Assembly (NCBI GenBank): GCA_965227215.1
Contig: OZ245729.1
Coordinates: 3,286,001-3,350,000, forward strand
Direction: 5' to 3'
Length of the DNA: 64,000 nt
Source of the DNA: Gracilimonas sp965227215
Lineage (GTDB): Bacteria > Bacteroidota > Rhodothermia > Balneolales > Balneolaceae
Position numbers and translations under genes: made by a program. Of the stretch, positions 1 through 9,697 are shown piece by piece. The notes below the pieces were generated by a model. It made no database searches. It worked only from the letters and a program-made list of their open reading frames with translations, and was not told the origin of the DNA. The stretch's first letter is position 1. Each line of letters starts with the position of its first letter.

Positions 1-628
1 TTCCGCTTTCCAACCTCCAGCTTTGGGTAGAGTCTACCCACTCCATCCGGTTTGCACGTGTCGTTTTTATGATTTGCTGATCCCGGAACTGAATGAGTCG
101 AATACGGTAAGCAATTTGCTGGTTCTTATCGAAGTAATTAACCTGAAGTTTGGTGTCGGGCGAAGGCTGCCGGTAAATATCGCTGCGATCAATTTTCTCA
201 GATTTATCCTGCAGGTATTGTTCTTCAAAAGCAATTCGCTGAGCATTGGACTTGGGGATTACATGGGCATCCAGCAGGCTGATTCCGCCAGCGCAAAGAG
301 AAGCAAAAACAATATAAGGCACAATCAGGCGATACAGGCTTACACCGGCTGCCTTCAGTGCAGTTATTTCCAGCCGATCAGACAACTGCCCTGTTAAAAA
401 GAGGCAGGCTACAAATACAGCAACAGGCAGTACCAGCCGGGTCATTTCAGGAACATAATTCAGGTAATAATTCCTGAATATTTCAGCCATTTGCGCACCC
501 TGATCTGCAAAATCATCACTGTTTTCCGAAAAGTCGATCATGATGAAAATAAAGATCAGCATCAACAGAACGAAGGCCGTGATGGCAAATAAGCGGAGGA
601 AAATATATTTATCAAAATGTTTAATCAC
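1..628 (-). CDS. LptF/LptG family permease, 3' part outside window
   Basis: Inner-membrane permease of the lipopolysaccharide export ABC transporter (LptBFGC). About 209 codons are present before the window edge. The reading frame opens with GTG at 628 (residues MIKHFDKYIFLRLFA), which lies inside the stop of the upstream gene, giving an 8-bp overlap typical of lptF-lptG coupling. A first membrane segment is at about residues 10-32 and further segments at about 70-85 and 105-130. The motif LSDRLEITALKAAGVSLYRL is the family's cytoplasmic coupling-loop signature. The periplasmic jelly-roll domain begins after about residue 140. Which of LptF or LptG this is cannot be decided from sequence alone. 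Confidence 0.85.
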   Translation of the reverse strand, partial: MIKHFDKYIFLRLFAITAFVLLMLIFIFIMIDFSENSDDFADQGAQMAEIFRNYYLNYVPEMTRLVLPVAVFVACLFLTGQLSDRLEITALKAAGVSLYRLIVPYIVFASLCAGGISLLDAHVIPKSNAQRIAFEEQYLQDKSEKIDRSDIYRQPSPDTKLQVNYFDKNQQIAYRIRLIQFRDQQIIKTTRANRMEWVDSTQSWRLESG

Positions 629-2048
629 GGTTTCTGAACAGCTTGGAAATTCGAATGCCTGTTGTAAGATGAACAATAAGATACACGCCCACCAAAGAAA
701 GCATTACGTTGAAGGTCCACATACCTATTAGTGGAGTGATAAAAAGCCGGTCGGCCAGTTTTTCACCCTGAATAAGCGAAACCCAGTAAAAAGTGAGTAC
801 TACCGTACTGATAAGGGCTGCAAAACCAAAATTCCCCCGCTTCGTCATAATGCCAACCGGTGCACCAAAAAGGATGAATACCACGCAGGCAAATGGAATA
901 GACAGTTTTTTATGAATTTCTACCAGGTAGCGGGCAATCCTTTTTTTGCGCCACTCAATATTGGCGCTTATGGATTCCACATTATTCCGGTACTCTTTCA
1001 TCTGCCGAATGGATTCTTCCACGAAGGTTCGTTGTATTTCAGCTTTGGGAAAGGTATTTGTAACCAAATATGGGCTTTCAATGGATGATATGTAATCCAG
1101 TGTATCAGGAAGTACTTTGTTTGGATTGAAGTAAGAGGTTCTTCCGGTGTATTTATCCTCAGGGTAAACCAGGGTGTTTTCACTCATGTTGATTCTTTGT
1201 TCCTCAATTTCTTTGTACAGGGAATCAACAACGGCAATCATGGCTCTGGAGCTCATGGTGCGGTCGCTGCGGTTGCGGTCTTCGGGGTCGGAGCGCATGA
1301 ATGACAAGTCGGAAAGATCCAGCGTCATGATATGTTTACCAAATTTGTTGCGCTCTATCATGGTCTCATTACGGCGGTCGGTAGCAAGAAACTTCAGACT
1401 GGTTCCATTTATCAGGTGGAGGGTAAGGGCTTGTTCTTCTTTACTGACGAGTAATCCTTTATCGGCTACAATGTAGGCGCGGTCGCGATTGTTCTCCGGC
1501 TTTTGGAATAAGGTGATGTCATAAAGGCTGTCGGTTTTGCTGTCGATGCGTTCAACAAGAAAGGTATATCCTTCTATGCCATCATAAAACGTATTGGGTT
1601 TAAGATCGAAACCCGGCTTTTTGAGCCGAATGTCTATAAATAAAGACCGTGCTTTTTGGTTGGCTTCCGGTAACACATTATTTGAGAACCAGGCCAGCCC
1701 GATAAAAAGGAGGACAGAAGCAATTAAAACCGGTCGTATGATTTTCATTGGGTTGATGCCCGATGCCCGTAGTGCCGTAAGCTCGTTCAATTCCGAAAAC
1801 TTGCCAAAAGCCATCAAAGTAGCTACGAGTATGGCCATAGGAGCGGCCAGTACAACCATGTAAGCAAGGTTCGTAATAACAAGCTCTATAATTATGAGCA
1901 GAGGAATGTCTTTACCAATCAGCTTGTCGATGTGTAAAATCAGGAACTGCATCAACAGCAGAAACATGAGGGTAAAGAAACAGAACAGAAAGGGGTTCAG
2001 GTGCCTCTTTAGCAGGTCTATTTGAAGTTTGTTAATGAATTTATTCAA
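621..2048 (-). CDS. LptF/LptG family permease (YjgP/YjgQ)
   Basis: 475-residue inner-membrane permease, partner of the following overlapping gene in LPS export. N-terminal membrane segments lie at about residues 18-38 and 52-80, and three C-terminal ones at about 380-470. The coupling-loop motif GKFSELNELTALRASGINPM is at about 82-101. The central periplasmic domain is longer than in E. coli LptF/LptG (about 360 aa) because of an Asp/Glu-rich insert around residues 250-345. The start is TTG at 2048. An in-frame stop lies a few codons upstream and no ATG occurs early, so TTG is the only start that keeps the first helix. Confidence 0.88.
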   Translation of the reverse strand: MNKFINKLQIDLLKRHLNPFLFCFFTLMFLLLMQFLILHIDKLIGKDIPLLIIIELVITNLAYMVVLAAPMAILVATLMAFGKFSELNELTALRASGINPMKIIRPVLIASVLLFIGLAWFSNNVLPEANQKARSLFIDIRLKKPGFDLKPNTFYDGIEGYTFLVERIDSKTDSLYDITLFQKPENNRDRAYIVADKGLLVSKEEQALTLHLINGTSLKFLATDRRNETMIERNKFGKHIMTLDLSDLSFMRSDPEDRNRSDRTMSSRAMIAVVDSLYKEIEEQRINMSENTLVYPEDKYTGRTSYFNPNKVLPDTLDYISSIESPYLVTNTFPKAEIQRTFVEESIRQMKEYRNNVESISANIEWRKKRIARYLVEIHKKLSIPFACVVFILFGAPVGIMTKRGNFGFAALISTVVLTFYWVSLIQGEKLADRLFITPLIGMWTFNVMLSLVGVYLIVHLTTGIRISKLFRNRD

Positions 2049-2280
2049 AGCTTGCTGTTGCTCGGGTACTTTTTAATTTTCAGAGACGTAAATAATAGAC
2101 ATTTTCCGCTTATAAATTAAAGGATGGATTAACGTATTATACTTTCAACATATTCAAATATATAGTATTATCGACCGCACCCATTCATTTCATCTACAAA
2201 CTAATTTAGAATAAAAACAGATCAGCCTATCGCCTAACGCTACAGACAATAAGTAATAACCGAGTCAGTAATTAAAGCCG

Positions 2281-5200
2281 GTGCATTCTTTTTTTAAGTT
2301 AGTTTATTACCTGCCATTCGTATGTTTGATGAATGGATTGCTGTTAGTTGGTGTATCTGCACAAGATACCAGCGATACTACAAAAACAGTCAGTGAGGCG
2401 GATAGTACCCTCGACGGGGTGAAGTTTATCTACCGGCCACCACAGGGACCGGTGAGCAATCAGAGAGTGGTTAACCCCGGAAATCTTTATTATATCAAAC
2501 TTGCCAAAGAGCAATACCGGGCTACCTGGGATTCGGTTGATACCTACCGCATAAGCCATGAGATTGACGGTATTGAAGTATCTTCTCCACAAATTTTCAA
2601 TTTTGAGCAGTACATAGCTGAAAAGCGAAAACAGCAGGAAAAACAGATTCGGTTTAATCTGATTGAAGAAGGCAAGAGAGAAAGCCAACAACAGCGAGGC
2701 TTGCTTGATTTCAGCCTTCAAATTCCGGGCGGACAGTCATCGGTATTTACCACCATATTCGGTAAGCCGGAAGTAAATCTGCGCGTTAACGGTTCTGCAA
2801 ATATGAACGTCGGTGTTTCTATTCAGAATATCGAAAACCCTACTATAGAACCGGATCTGCAGCGCCGTGTGGACCCTACCTTCAATCAAAACCTACAGCT
2901 GAACATACAGGGAACCATTGGGGATAAGCTCACCATTGCCACCGATTGGGATACAGAGCGGGCGTTCGACTTTCAGAACCGCCTGAGTATTGTTTATGAA
3001 GGTTACGAGGATGAAATTATAAAGCGGATTGAGATGGGGAACGTGTCGATGGAGACCGGGAATTCCCTTATTCGGGGTGGTGCTTCGCTGTTTGGGATTA
3101 AATCGATTGCTGAACTCGGACCACTGCGGCTTACATCTGTAGTTTCTCAACAAAAAGGGGAGAGTGACACCCAAACGATTACCGGTGGTTCACAGGAGAC
3201 GCAATTCTCTATTCGACCCATTGAATATCAAAACAACCGACATTTCTTTCTGGATTTCTACAACCGACAGGAATTTGAGTCCAATGTTTCCAATCCGCAA
3301 CAAAAAACCCAGGCTTACCAGATTTCTGATATTCGCGTGTGGATTTCCGAACCTCAGATCAATACCACTGACCCCGAGGCGATACGGGCTGCTGCCTTTG
3401 TGGATTTGGGGGTGAACGACAGGGGTGATGGTACCTATGGCCTTCCATCTGAGGCGGCAGATATGCTTGATGATAACACCCTGGAAAATAGCAGGAGCAA
3501 TTTGAGCGCAGCGGCCGGAGATTTTGGAGTAGCCGGAAATGACTTCTACAACGGCTATTTTCGTCCCTTAACGGAGGGAGCCGATTACACCATTGACAAA
3601 GCCCTGGGTTTCATCAGCCTGAACCGGTCACTAAGCTCGGGTGCTTACCTGGCTATTTCCTTTATCAGGCAACCCGTTGGAGGAGAGAATTCGCCGGCTG
3701 AAATTGGTGATATTTCCCCGCGTTCATCCAATGAGTTGACCTACTTAAAACTTTTGCGAACAAATAACCCTACGCCTGATTTAAAAGCCTGGCCGCTTAC
3801 CATGCGTAATTTCTATTCGCTGGGTGTTTCTAATCTGACGGAAGATGGACTTGAACTCGACCTTAAGTTTACTCAGGGTAATGTTGATGACACCAACCTT
3901 CCTAACCTGAATACTCCGCTGTTACAGGTATTGGGTTTGGACAGGGTGAATACGCAGGGTGCCGCCCAGCCTGACAACCTTATCGACTTTTCCGGATATG
4001 TACTGGATCCCCGAAATGGAAGCATCATGTTTCCATATCTGGAACCTTTTGGTAACAGGATAACTGAACTCCTGGAATCAACATCGTCATCCGATTCTTT
4101 AGTACAAGCTCTTTCCTACACCGAATTGTATAACGAAAAGCAGACCACCGCTGACGAAAGCCCCAAAAATAATTACTATCGCATTGAGGGTACGTCAAAA
4201 GGCGGGGTGTCAGGAAACTTCTCGCTTGGATTCAGTCTGGTTGAAGGCTCGGTGAAAGTATTTGCGAATGGAACGCAGCTGACCGAGGGTGTGGATTATG
4301 AGGTGGACTATTCTTTCGGGCTAATTACTATTTTGAGTGAACAGTATCTGGCTTCCGGTCAGGATATCCGTATTGAATACGAGAATAATCAACTGCATGT
4401 AATTGGGCAGAAGAACTTTACCGGGCTCCGTGCCGAGTACCAGGTAAATGAGGACATCAGCATTGGCGGAACGTATTTTAAACTGAAGGAACAACCTCTT
4501 TCTGATAAAATCAGAATTGGTAATGAGTCCATTAATAATACCATTCTTGGAATGGATGCCGATGCCGAATTCGACACACCGTGGATTACCCGCTTTATCG
4601 ATAAAATTCCGCTGCTTCAAACCAAAGCTGAGTCGAACATTAGTGTAAGTGGTGAGTTTGCCCAGCTTCGGCCGGATGTGGCTCAAACAAATGCCGTACG
4701 GGATGCTATTGATAACAATGAGCTGTTTAAAGATGAAGTAAACGGCTTGTCGTTTATAGATGACTTTGAGGGCTCGGAAATCAGTATTACGTTTACAAGC
4801 CCAACCCGTTGGAACCTGGCTGCAGCTCCGGCAGCTGTTCCCGGATATGGTCCCGATCAGGCCTTTTTTACTAATCCCGATGCCACATTGAGCAATTCAT
4901 TGGAATCCAAGATTGATAGGTCAGATCTCAGAAGTCAGTTCTCCTGGTATACTATCCCCAGAAACATATCCAGTATATTGGGAAATGCACGAGGAACTCC
5001 GGAATCTGAGACCACCCCAACCGAAGAAGTATTTCCCGGTAAGGAAACAAATAATGCCCAGGATGAAGTCATCAATACCTTGGATGTTTATTACAATCCC
5101 ACTGAGCGAGGCCCGTATAATTACAATACCGATTTAAGGAATAAATTGGAGAATGAGCCGGAAAACCAGTGGGGAGGAATGACGGCGGCACTACCATCGG

Positions 5201-8200
5201 GGCAGGAAGATCTCACACAGAATAACATTGAGTTTATAGAATTTTGGGTACAACCTATTCTCCCCGGGGGAAGGGAGCCTACCGCTGAAGATTTGGAAGA
5301 TTATGACGGTAAGTTATACATCGAGATAGGGACGATCTCCGAAGATGTAGTTCCCAATTTTGACCTGAATTCGGAGGATGGCCTGGCCAACAATCTCGAA
5401 AATCTGGAGCTGGACACCTTCCAGGAAAATCCGCGTTCCTATGTTCCGGCAAACCCAACGGCACCCCAGGGTCAGTTTTCGAACGACAACAGGGAGCTCG
5501 AGGATGTGGGCTTCGATGGTATCCCCAGCAGTAACGGCTTTGATGATGAAAAGGTAGAAACGGCGCTGTTCAGTCCCTTTATAGATTCCATGCGCATTGC
5601 CTATGGCGAGCAAAGCGATGAATTTCAATCTATTTTAGCTGACCCTTCTAATGATGATTACATTTTTTATGGGGAATCTCAGGTTCAGGACCTGCCGCTT
5701 CAGGAGCGTTTTTACCGGGTGATGGGCTATCATGAAGGAAACACCCCGGCAGCAGGCGGAGATAAACGTGCCATTACTTCCCGCCCTGACACCGAAGGAC
5801 TTGTAAGCCGTGCCAACATCGAGACCAACAACAACTATTATCAATATGAGATTGCGCTGAATCCGGCCGATTTCAGCAGTCTCGAAATTGAAACCAACCC
5901 TGATCCTGATAACCGTACTTTTATTGTTGATAAGGTAAATGCACCCCGGCAGGCCGATCGATGGCATCTTGTTCGAATTCCATTAACAGAGTTCAAGCGA
6001 AAAGTGGGTGATATCGAAGGGTTTCAGAATATCAGCCATATTCGCATGTGGATGTCAGGTTATGAGAAGCCGTTTACGATGCGTTTTGCGACTTTTGAGT
6101 TTATTGGAAGCCAGTGGCGAAAGGTGGAAAACATTGATGAAAGCCAGAATTTTAACGGAGACTTTCGAATTGCCACCATCAACATTGAGGAGAATGCCAG
6201 TCGGGAACCGGTGCCTTATCGCCAACCGGATGGATCAATACGTGCAATAAATCGGGGAGTACAGGTGCAGTCTTTGGCTAACGAACAGTCTATTGTATTG
6301 GGGGTAGAAAACCTGGGATCGGGTCAAATTCAGATGGTGAAGCGCATTTATCCGGGCGGACTGAATCTGTTGAATTACTCTAACATGCGGATGTTTGTTC
6401 ATGGAGAAGGATATGGCGATGGACCCGAAGAAAGAGAACATGCTGAGCTGGTGGTTAGAATGGGAACCGACCTGAATGCCAATTATTACGAATATCGACA
6501 GCCTGTTACGCCTTCCGATCCCGATTACCCATACTCGCCCTACAGCGCTGATGGCGGTGGGGAACTGGAAATTGATGCTGAACAAGTATGGCTTTATGAT
6601 GAAAACAGCATGAATGTTGTGTTGGCAGCGTTCAATGAATTGAAGCAGCTTCGAGACCAGCAGGGGTTTACCGACTTTACCCAGAAGTTTGAACAGGAAC
6701 TTTCACCGGAAGAAGATGATGCGGTTGAAGGAGCTGTGGTAGCCATTAAAGGAAACCCTTCGCTAGGCCGGGTGTCTGAAATAGGGATGGGGATTTTAAA
6801 CCCGCACGATCCAACCGATGTAAACTCGCCGGGCACGCCCAGTCTGAATGCTGAATTCTGGTTGAATGAACTTCGCGTTTCCGGTTTTGATAACGAAAAG
6901 GGCTGGAAAGCAAATGCCAATGCCAGCTTCAAGCTTGCTGATTTTGCTACGTTTAATACCAACTTCAGCCGGACAACCACCGGTTTTGGAGGCTTAGAAT
7001 CCCGGTTGGGGAACCGAAGTGTAGCCGATGAAATCGGGTATGACCTTAGTTCTACCGTGAACCTGCATAAATTGATACCCGACCGGTATGGCTGGAATTT
7101 CCCGGTAACGGTTTCAAGCCGAAAGAACATTTCAACCCCTAAATATCTACCCAATCAAGGGGATATTCGCCTTGATGACTTCATAAATGCCACCAACAGC
7201 AATGATGAACTCACTGAATCTGAAAAAGAAACCATTATTAATGAGCGAATTAATGCGGTAGAAACGGTTAGGGATAATTTTTCGGTGAATGTCTCCAACA
7301 TCTCGAAGCAGAACTCCAAGAGTAAACTCGCCAAGTACACCATCGACAAAACCAAGCTGAGTTATGTGTATAACGAAGGGAGTTCGAAGAATCCGGAAAT
7401 TCTATTTCAGGATGACTGGAACTACAATACATCAATCAATTACAGCCTGTCGTTCAATAATGTGAAGCTGTGGCAGCCGTTTGGGTTTACCGAAGATGTA
7501 CCCGTTGTTGGTGCATTGTCCGGGATCAGGCTGGGATATATGCCTTCGTCGATTAACGCTTCTGCTAACCTGAACCGATCTTATACGGAAAAGAGAAGAA
7601 GGGCAGAATTTGATGATAACGGGATGGAAGAGGTTCAATCCTTACAGCAAAGCCATACATTCAATCAGCGTTCAGGTTTTGGGTTTAATTATAATTTCAC
7701 GCCAAGTATCCCAATTTCTTTCCGAACTACGACAAATTATGATTTATCGAGTGCCGGTCGTGAGAATATCAATAAAACAGGCTTGCCGGCAGATAGTAAT
7801 TCCTATCAATTAACACCCACATTTGAGGTACTGAACAACCTGATTACGGACACCCTTTCGGCACGGAGGTCTAATTATGAAGAGACCTACACAGCCAGCT
7901 GGCGCCCCCAATTCAATAAGATAGAAGCGTTGAAATGGCTTACGTATTCTGCTTCCTATGCGGGTGGGTATGGCTGGACCAACAGCCCCAGCGGTTCCGG
8001 ATTGGGAGCAGGTGTATCCAATCGTTTTCGTCTGGATCATACGGTTAAATTCGGCGTTGGCAGCCTCATTGATAAGATGGGTTTCTTTCAGCGACTTGAG
8101 GATGCCGATAAGAAAGAAACTACCGCCCGCAATAAAGCAAAGAACAGCGATGAGGATAATGGAGATACCGCTTCACCGGATTTAATGAAAGACCTGCAGT

Positions 8201-9585
8201 ACCTTGGACGGAAAGCACTACTGGCTATCTTCAGCATGGAAAGTATCGACATCACGTACAATAAGAATAAGACTTCAAATCAGGCCGGCTATAGGGGAGA
8301 TTCACAAATATTTTATGCCTTAGCGGGAGAAGCGAATGACAATTTTTCTCCGCCATTTGGCTACCGTTTGGGTATAGACGAGGAGTTGCCGCGGTCACAA
8401 TTAATTCAGCAGAGTCCTTCGGGCAACTCCATAAACCTGCCCAAGAACAATACCTATACCGATAAAATCACCATGGGTACCAAGCTGAATCTGTTTAAGA
8501 ACTTTACGGTTGATTTGAACTGGTCAACAAATTGGGATGAACGGGAGACAAATACGATTACGCTAACCCCGACCGGCGATTTCTCATCAACCGTTTCTTC
8601 AAGCGGTAACATCAGTTCTTCGGTGTGGGCTTTTGGCGGTGGATATCGCAACTTGTATGAACGCCAGCTTAAAACTGCTTTTGCTGATGCAAACAAGGAA
8701 ACAGGAGTAATAACCGATGATGTTAATGATGGAGGAAATGGCGATGGCCGGATTGTATTGAACCGGAACACGCTGGAAGAGGATTTCAGAAAGGCTTACC
8801 TGGGAGGAGGAACCGGAGCGGTAGGCGAGAAAGGATACACCCCAATACCTAAACCCAACTGGAGGGTTACCTGGTCAGGGGTTCAAAGCTTCATTCCTAT
8901 TATCGGGGATAATATGCGGGCAGCCACCCTAACACATGGCTATACCGGAACCTACCGGCTGGGATGGAGCCTGAATACACTTACCGGAATTCAGGATCCT
9001 CAGGGACTGGGAAGTTTCAGTGTAATTGACCGAAAAGAACTTTATGAACCCAACTCTATTAACGTAGAACAGCGCTTCTCTCCACTCATTCAGCTAAACG
9101 TAACCTGGCAATCGGATTTGAGAACACAGATCAGTTTCGACCAAAGCAAAACAAGCAGCCTGGCTCTTTCAAGTCGAACGGTTACTGAACGAACTTCAAA
9201 GGGATTAAGCACCTCAATAAATTATACCTTCAAAAATTTGACAATACCGTTCTTTCCGAAGATCAAGAATAACATCACGCTTACCATTAACGGTGGTTTT
9301 GCCGATGACACCGAAAGTAAGTACACGCTCAGCTCCGATATTGATGAAGTATTAAGTGATGTGAACTTTGTACCTGAAGTAGACCAGTACGACTATACGG
9401 ATCCCTTTGTAACCGGTCAGCAGCGAATAAATGGATCAGTGGTGATTGGATATCGGTTCTCTCAAACGGTGACGTCCAACTTTGAATACACATATACCAA
9501 AGTGAATCCGAAGTCATCAGCCTACTTCCCACGGACGAATCATGAAATCCGATTCAACTTCAAGATTTCTATTCAATCCAGATAG
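2281..9585 (+). CDS. sprA: SprA, type IX secretion outer-membrane translocon
   Basis: 2434-residue protein of the size and composition of Flavobacterium SprA, the giant 36-strand outer-membrane barrel through which type IX secretion substrates exit. A signal peptide is visible (basic/hydrophobic residues 1-26 ending VGVSAQ). An Asn/Asp-rich periplasmic N-terminal region follows, then long alternating beta stretches, and a C-terminal strand ending in aromatic/charged alternation (HEIRFNFKISIQSR). The start is GTG at 2281, since an in-frame TAA lies 10 nt upstream. A later ATG at 2329 would remove most of the signal peptide. No other T9SS component is in the window, so sprA stands alone between lptFG and lnt, as is common for this gene. 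Confidence 0.93.
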   Translation: MHSFFKLVYYLPFVCLMNGLLLVGVSAQDTSDTTKTVSEADSTLDGVKFIYRPPQGPVSNQRVVNPGNLYYIKLAKEQYRATWDSVDTYRISHEIDGIEVSSPQIFNFEQYIAEKRKQQEKQIRFNLIEEGKRESQQQRGLLDFSLQIPGGQSSVFTTIFGKPEVNLRVNGSANMNVGVSIQNIENPTIEPDLQRRVDPTFNQNLQLNIQGTIGDKLTIATDWDTERAFDFQNRLSIVYEGYEDEIIKRIEMGNVSMETGNSLIRGGASLFGIKSIAELGPLRLTSVVSQQKGESDTQTITGGSQETQFSIRPIEYQNNRHFFLDFYNRQEFESNVSNPQQKTQAYQISDIRVWISEPQINTTDPEAIRAAAFVDLGVNDRGDGTYGLPSEAADMLDDNTLENSRSNLSAAAGDFGVAGNDFYNGYFRPLTEGADYTIDKALGFISLNRSLSSGAYLAISFIRQPVGGENSPAEIGDISPRSSNELTYLKLLRTNNPTPDLKAWPLTMRNFYSLGVSNLTEDGLELDLKFTQGNVDDTNLPNLNTPLLQVLGLDRVNTQGAAQPDNLIDFSGYVLDPRNGSIMFPYLEPFGNRITELLESTSSSDSLVQALSYTELYNEKQTTADESPKNNYYRIEGTSKGGVSGNFSLGFSLVEGSVKVFANGTQLTEGVDYEVDYSFGLITILSEQYLASGQDIRIEYENNQLHVIGQKNFTGLRAEYQVNEDISIGGTYFKLKEQPLSDKIRIGNESINNTILGMDADAEFDTPWITRFIDKIPLLQTKAESNISVSGEFAQLRPDVAQTNAVRDAIDNNELFKDEVNGLSFIDDFEGSEISITFTSPTRWNLAAAPAAVPGYGPDQAFFTNPDATLSNSLESKIDRSDLRSQFSWYTIPRNISSILGNARGTPESETTPTEEVFPGKETNNAQDEVINTLDVYYNPTERGPYNYNTDLRNKLENEPENQWGGMTAALPSGQEDLTQNNIEFIEFWVQPILPGGREPTAEDLEDYDGKLYIEIGTISEDVVPNFDLNSEDGLANNLENLELDTFQENPRSYVPANPTAPQGQFSNDNRELEDVGFDGIPSSNGFDDEKVETALFSPFIDSMRIAYGEQSDEFQSILADPSNDDYIFYGESQVQDLPLQERFYRVMGYHEGNTPAAGGDKRAITSRPDTEGLVSRANIETNNNYYQYEIALNPADFSSLEIETNPDPDNRTFIVDKVNAPRQADRWHLVRIPLTEFKRKVGDIEGFQNISHIRMWMSGYEKPFTMRFATFEFIGSQWRKVENIDESQNFNGDFRIATINIEENASREPVPYRQPDGSIRAINRGVQVQSLANEQSIVLGVENLGSGQIQMVKRIYPGGLNLLNYSNMRMFVHGEGYGDGPEEREHAELVVRMGTDLNANYYEYRQPVTPSDPDYPYSPYSADGGGELEIDAEQVWLYDENSMNVVLAAFNELKQLRDQQGFTDFTQKFEQELSPEEDDAVEGAVVAIKGNPSLGRVSEIGMGILNPHDPTDVNSPGTPSLNAEFWLNELRVSGFDNEKGWKANANASFKLADFATFNTNFSRTTTGFGGLESRLGNRSVADEIGYDLSSTVNLHKLIPDRYGWNFPVTVSSRKNISTPKYLPNQGDIRLDDFINATNSNDELTESEKETIINERINAVETVRDNFSVNVSNISKQNSKSKLAKYTIDKTKLSYVYNEGSSKNPEILFQDDWNYNTSINYSLSFNNVKLWQPFGFTEDVPVVGALSGIRLGYMPSSINASANLNRSYTEKRRRAEFDDNGMEEVQSLQQSHTFNQRSGFGFNYNFTPSIPISFRTTTNYDLSSAGRENINKTGLPADSNSYQLTPTFEVLNNLITDTLSARRSNYEETYTASWRPQFNKIEALKWLTYSASYAGGYGWTNSPSGSGLGAGVSNRFRLDHTVKFGVGSLIDKMGFFQRLEDADKKETTARNKAKNSDEDNGDTASPDLMKDLQYLGRKALLAIFSMESIDITYNKNKTSNQAGYRGDSQIFYALAGEANDNFSPPFGYRLGIDEELPRSQLIQQSPSGNSINLPKNNTYTDKITMGTKLNLFKNFTVDLNWSTNWDERETNTITLTPTGDFSSTVSSSGNISSSVWAFGGGYRNLYERQLKTAFADANKETGVITDDVNDGGNGDGRIVLNRNTLEEDFRKAYLGGGTGAVGEKGYTPIPKPNWRVTWSGVQSFIPIIGDNMRAATLTHGYTGTYRLGWSLNTLTGIQDPQGLGSFSVIDRKELYEPNSINVEQRFSPLIQLNVTWQSDLRTQISFDQSKTSSLALSSRTVTERTSKGLSTSINYTFKNLTIPFFPKIKNNITLTINGGFADDTESKYTLSSDIDEVLSDVNFVPEVDQYDYTDPFVTGQQRINGSVVIGYRFSQTVTSNFEYTYTKVNPKSSAYFPRTNHEIRFNFKISIQSR

Positions 9586-9630
9586 GTTAATTCGCTTTGT
9601 ATAAAATTTTAGTTGGCCGCTTTATCTATT

Positions 9631-9694
9631 GAGCAGTCATTTCGCAGTGAATGCTCGAAATCTGATATTCTCATTATTGTTTAAGAAATCAGAT
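9631..9694. terminator. weak hairpins between converging sprA and lnt
   Basis: Two modest inverted repeats fill the gap between the convergent genes: GAGCA (9631-9635) with TGCTC (9652-9656), and ATCTGAT (9660-9666) with ATCAGAT (9688-9694). Neither is followed by a clear T-run, so termination function is only a guess. Confidence 0.3.
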
Positions 9695-9697
9695 CTA

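Noticed and set aside
2281..9585. Many antisense and alternate-frame ORFs of 60-190 codons inside sprA
   Set aside because: They are shadows of the long sprA frame with no independent signal or family match.
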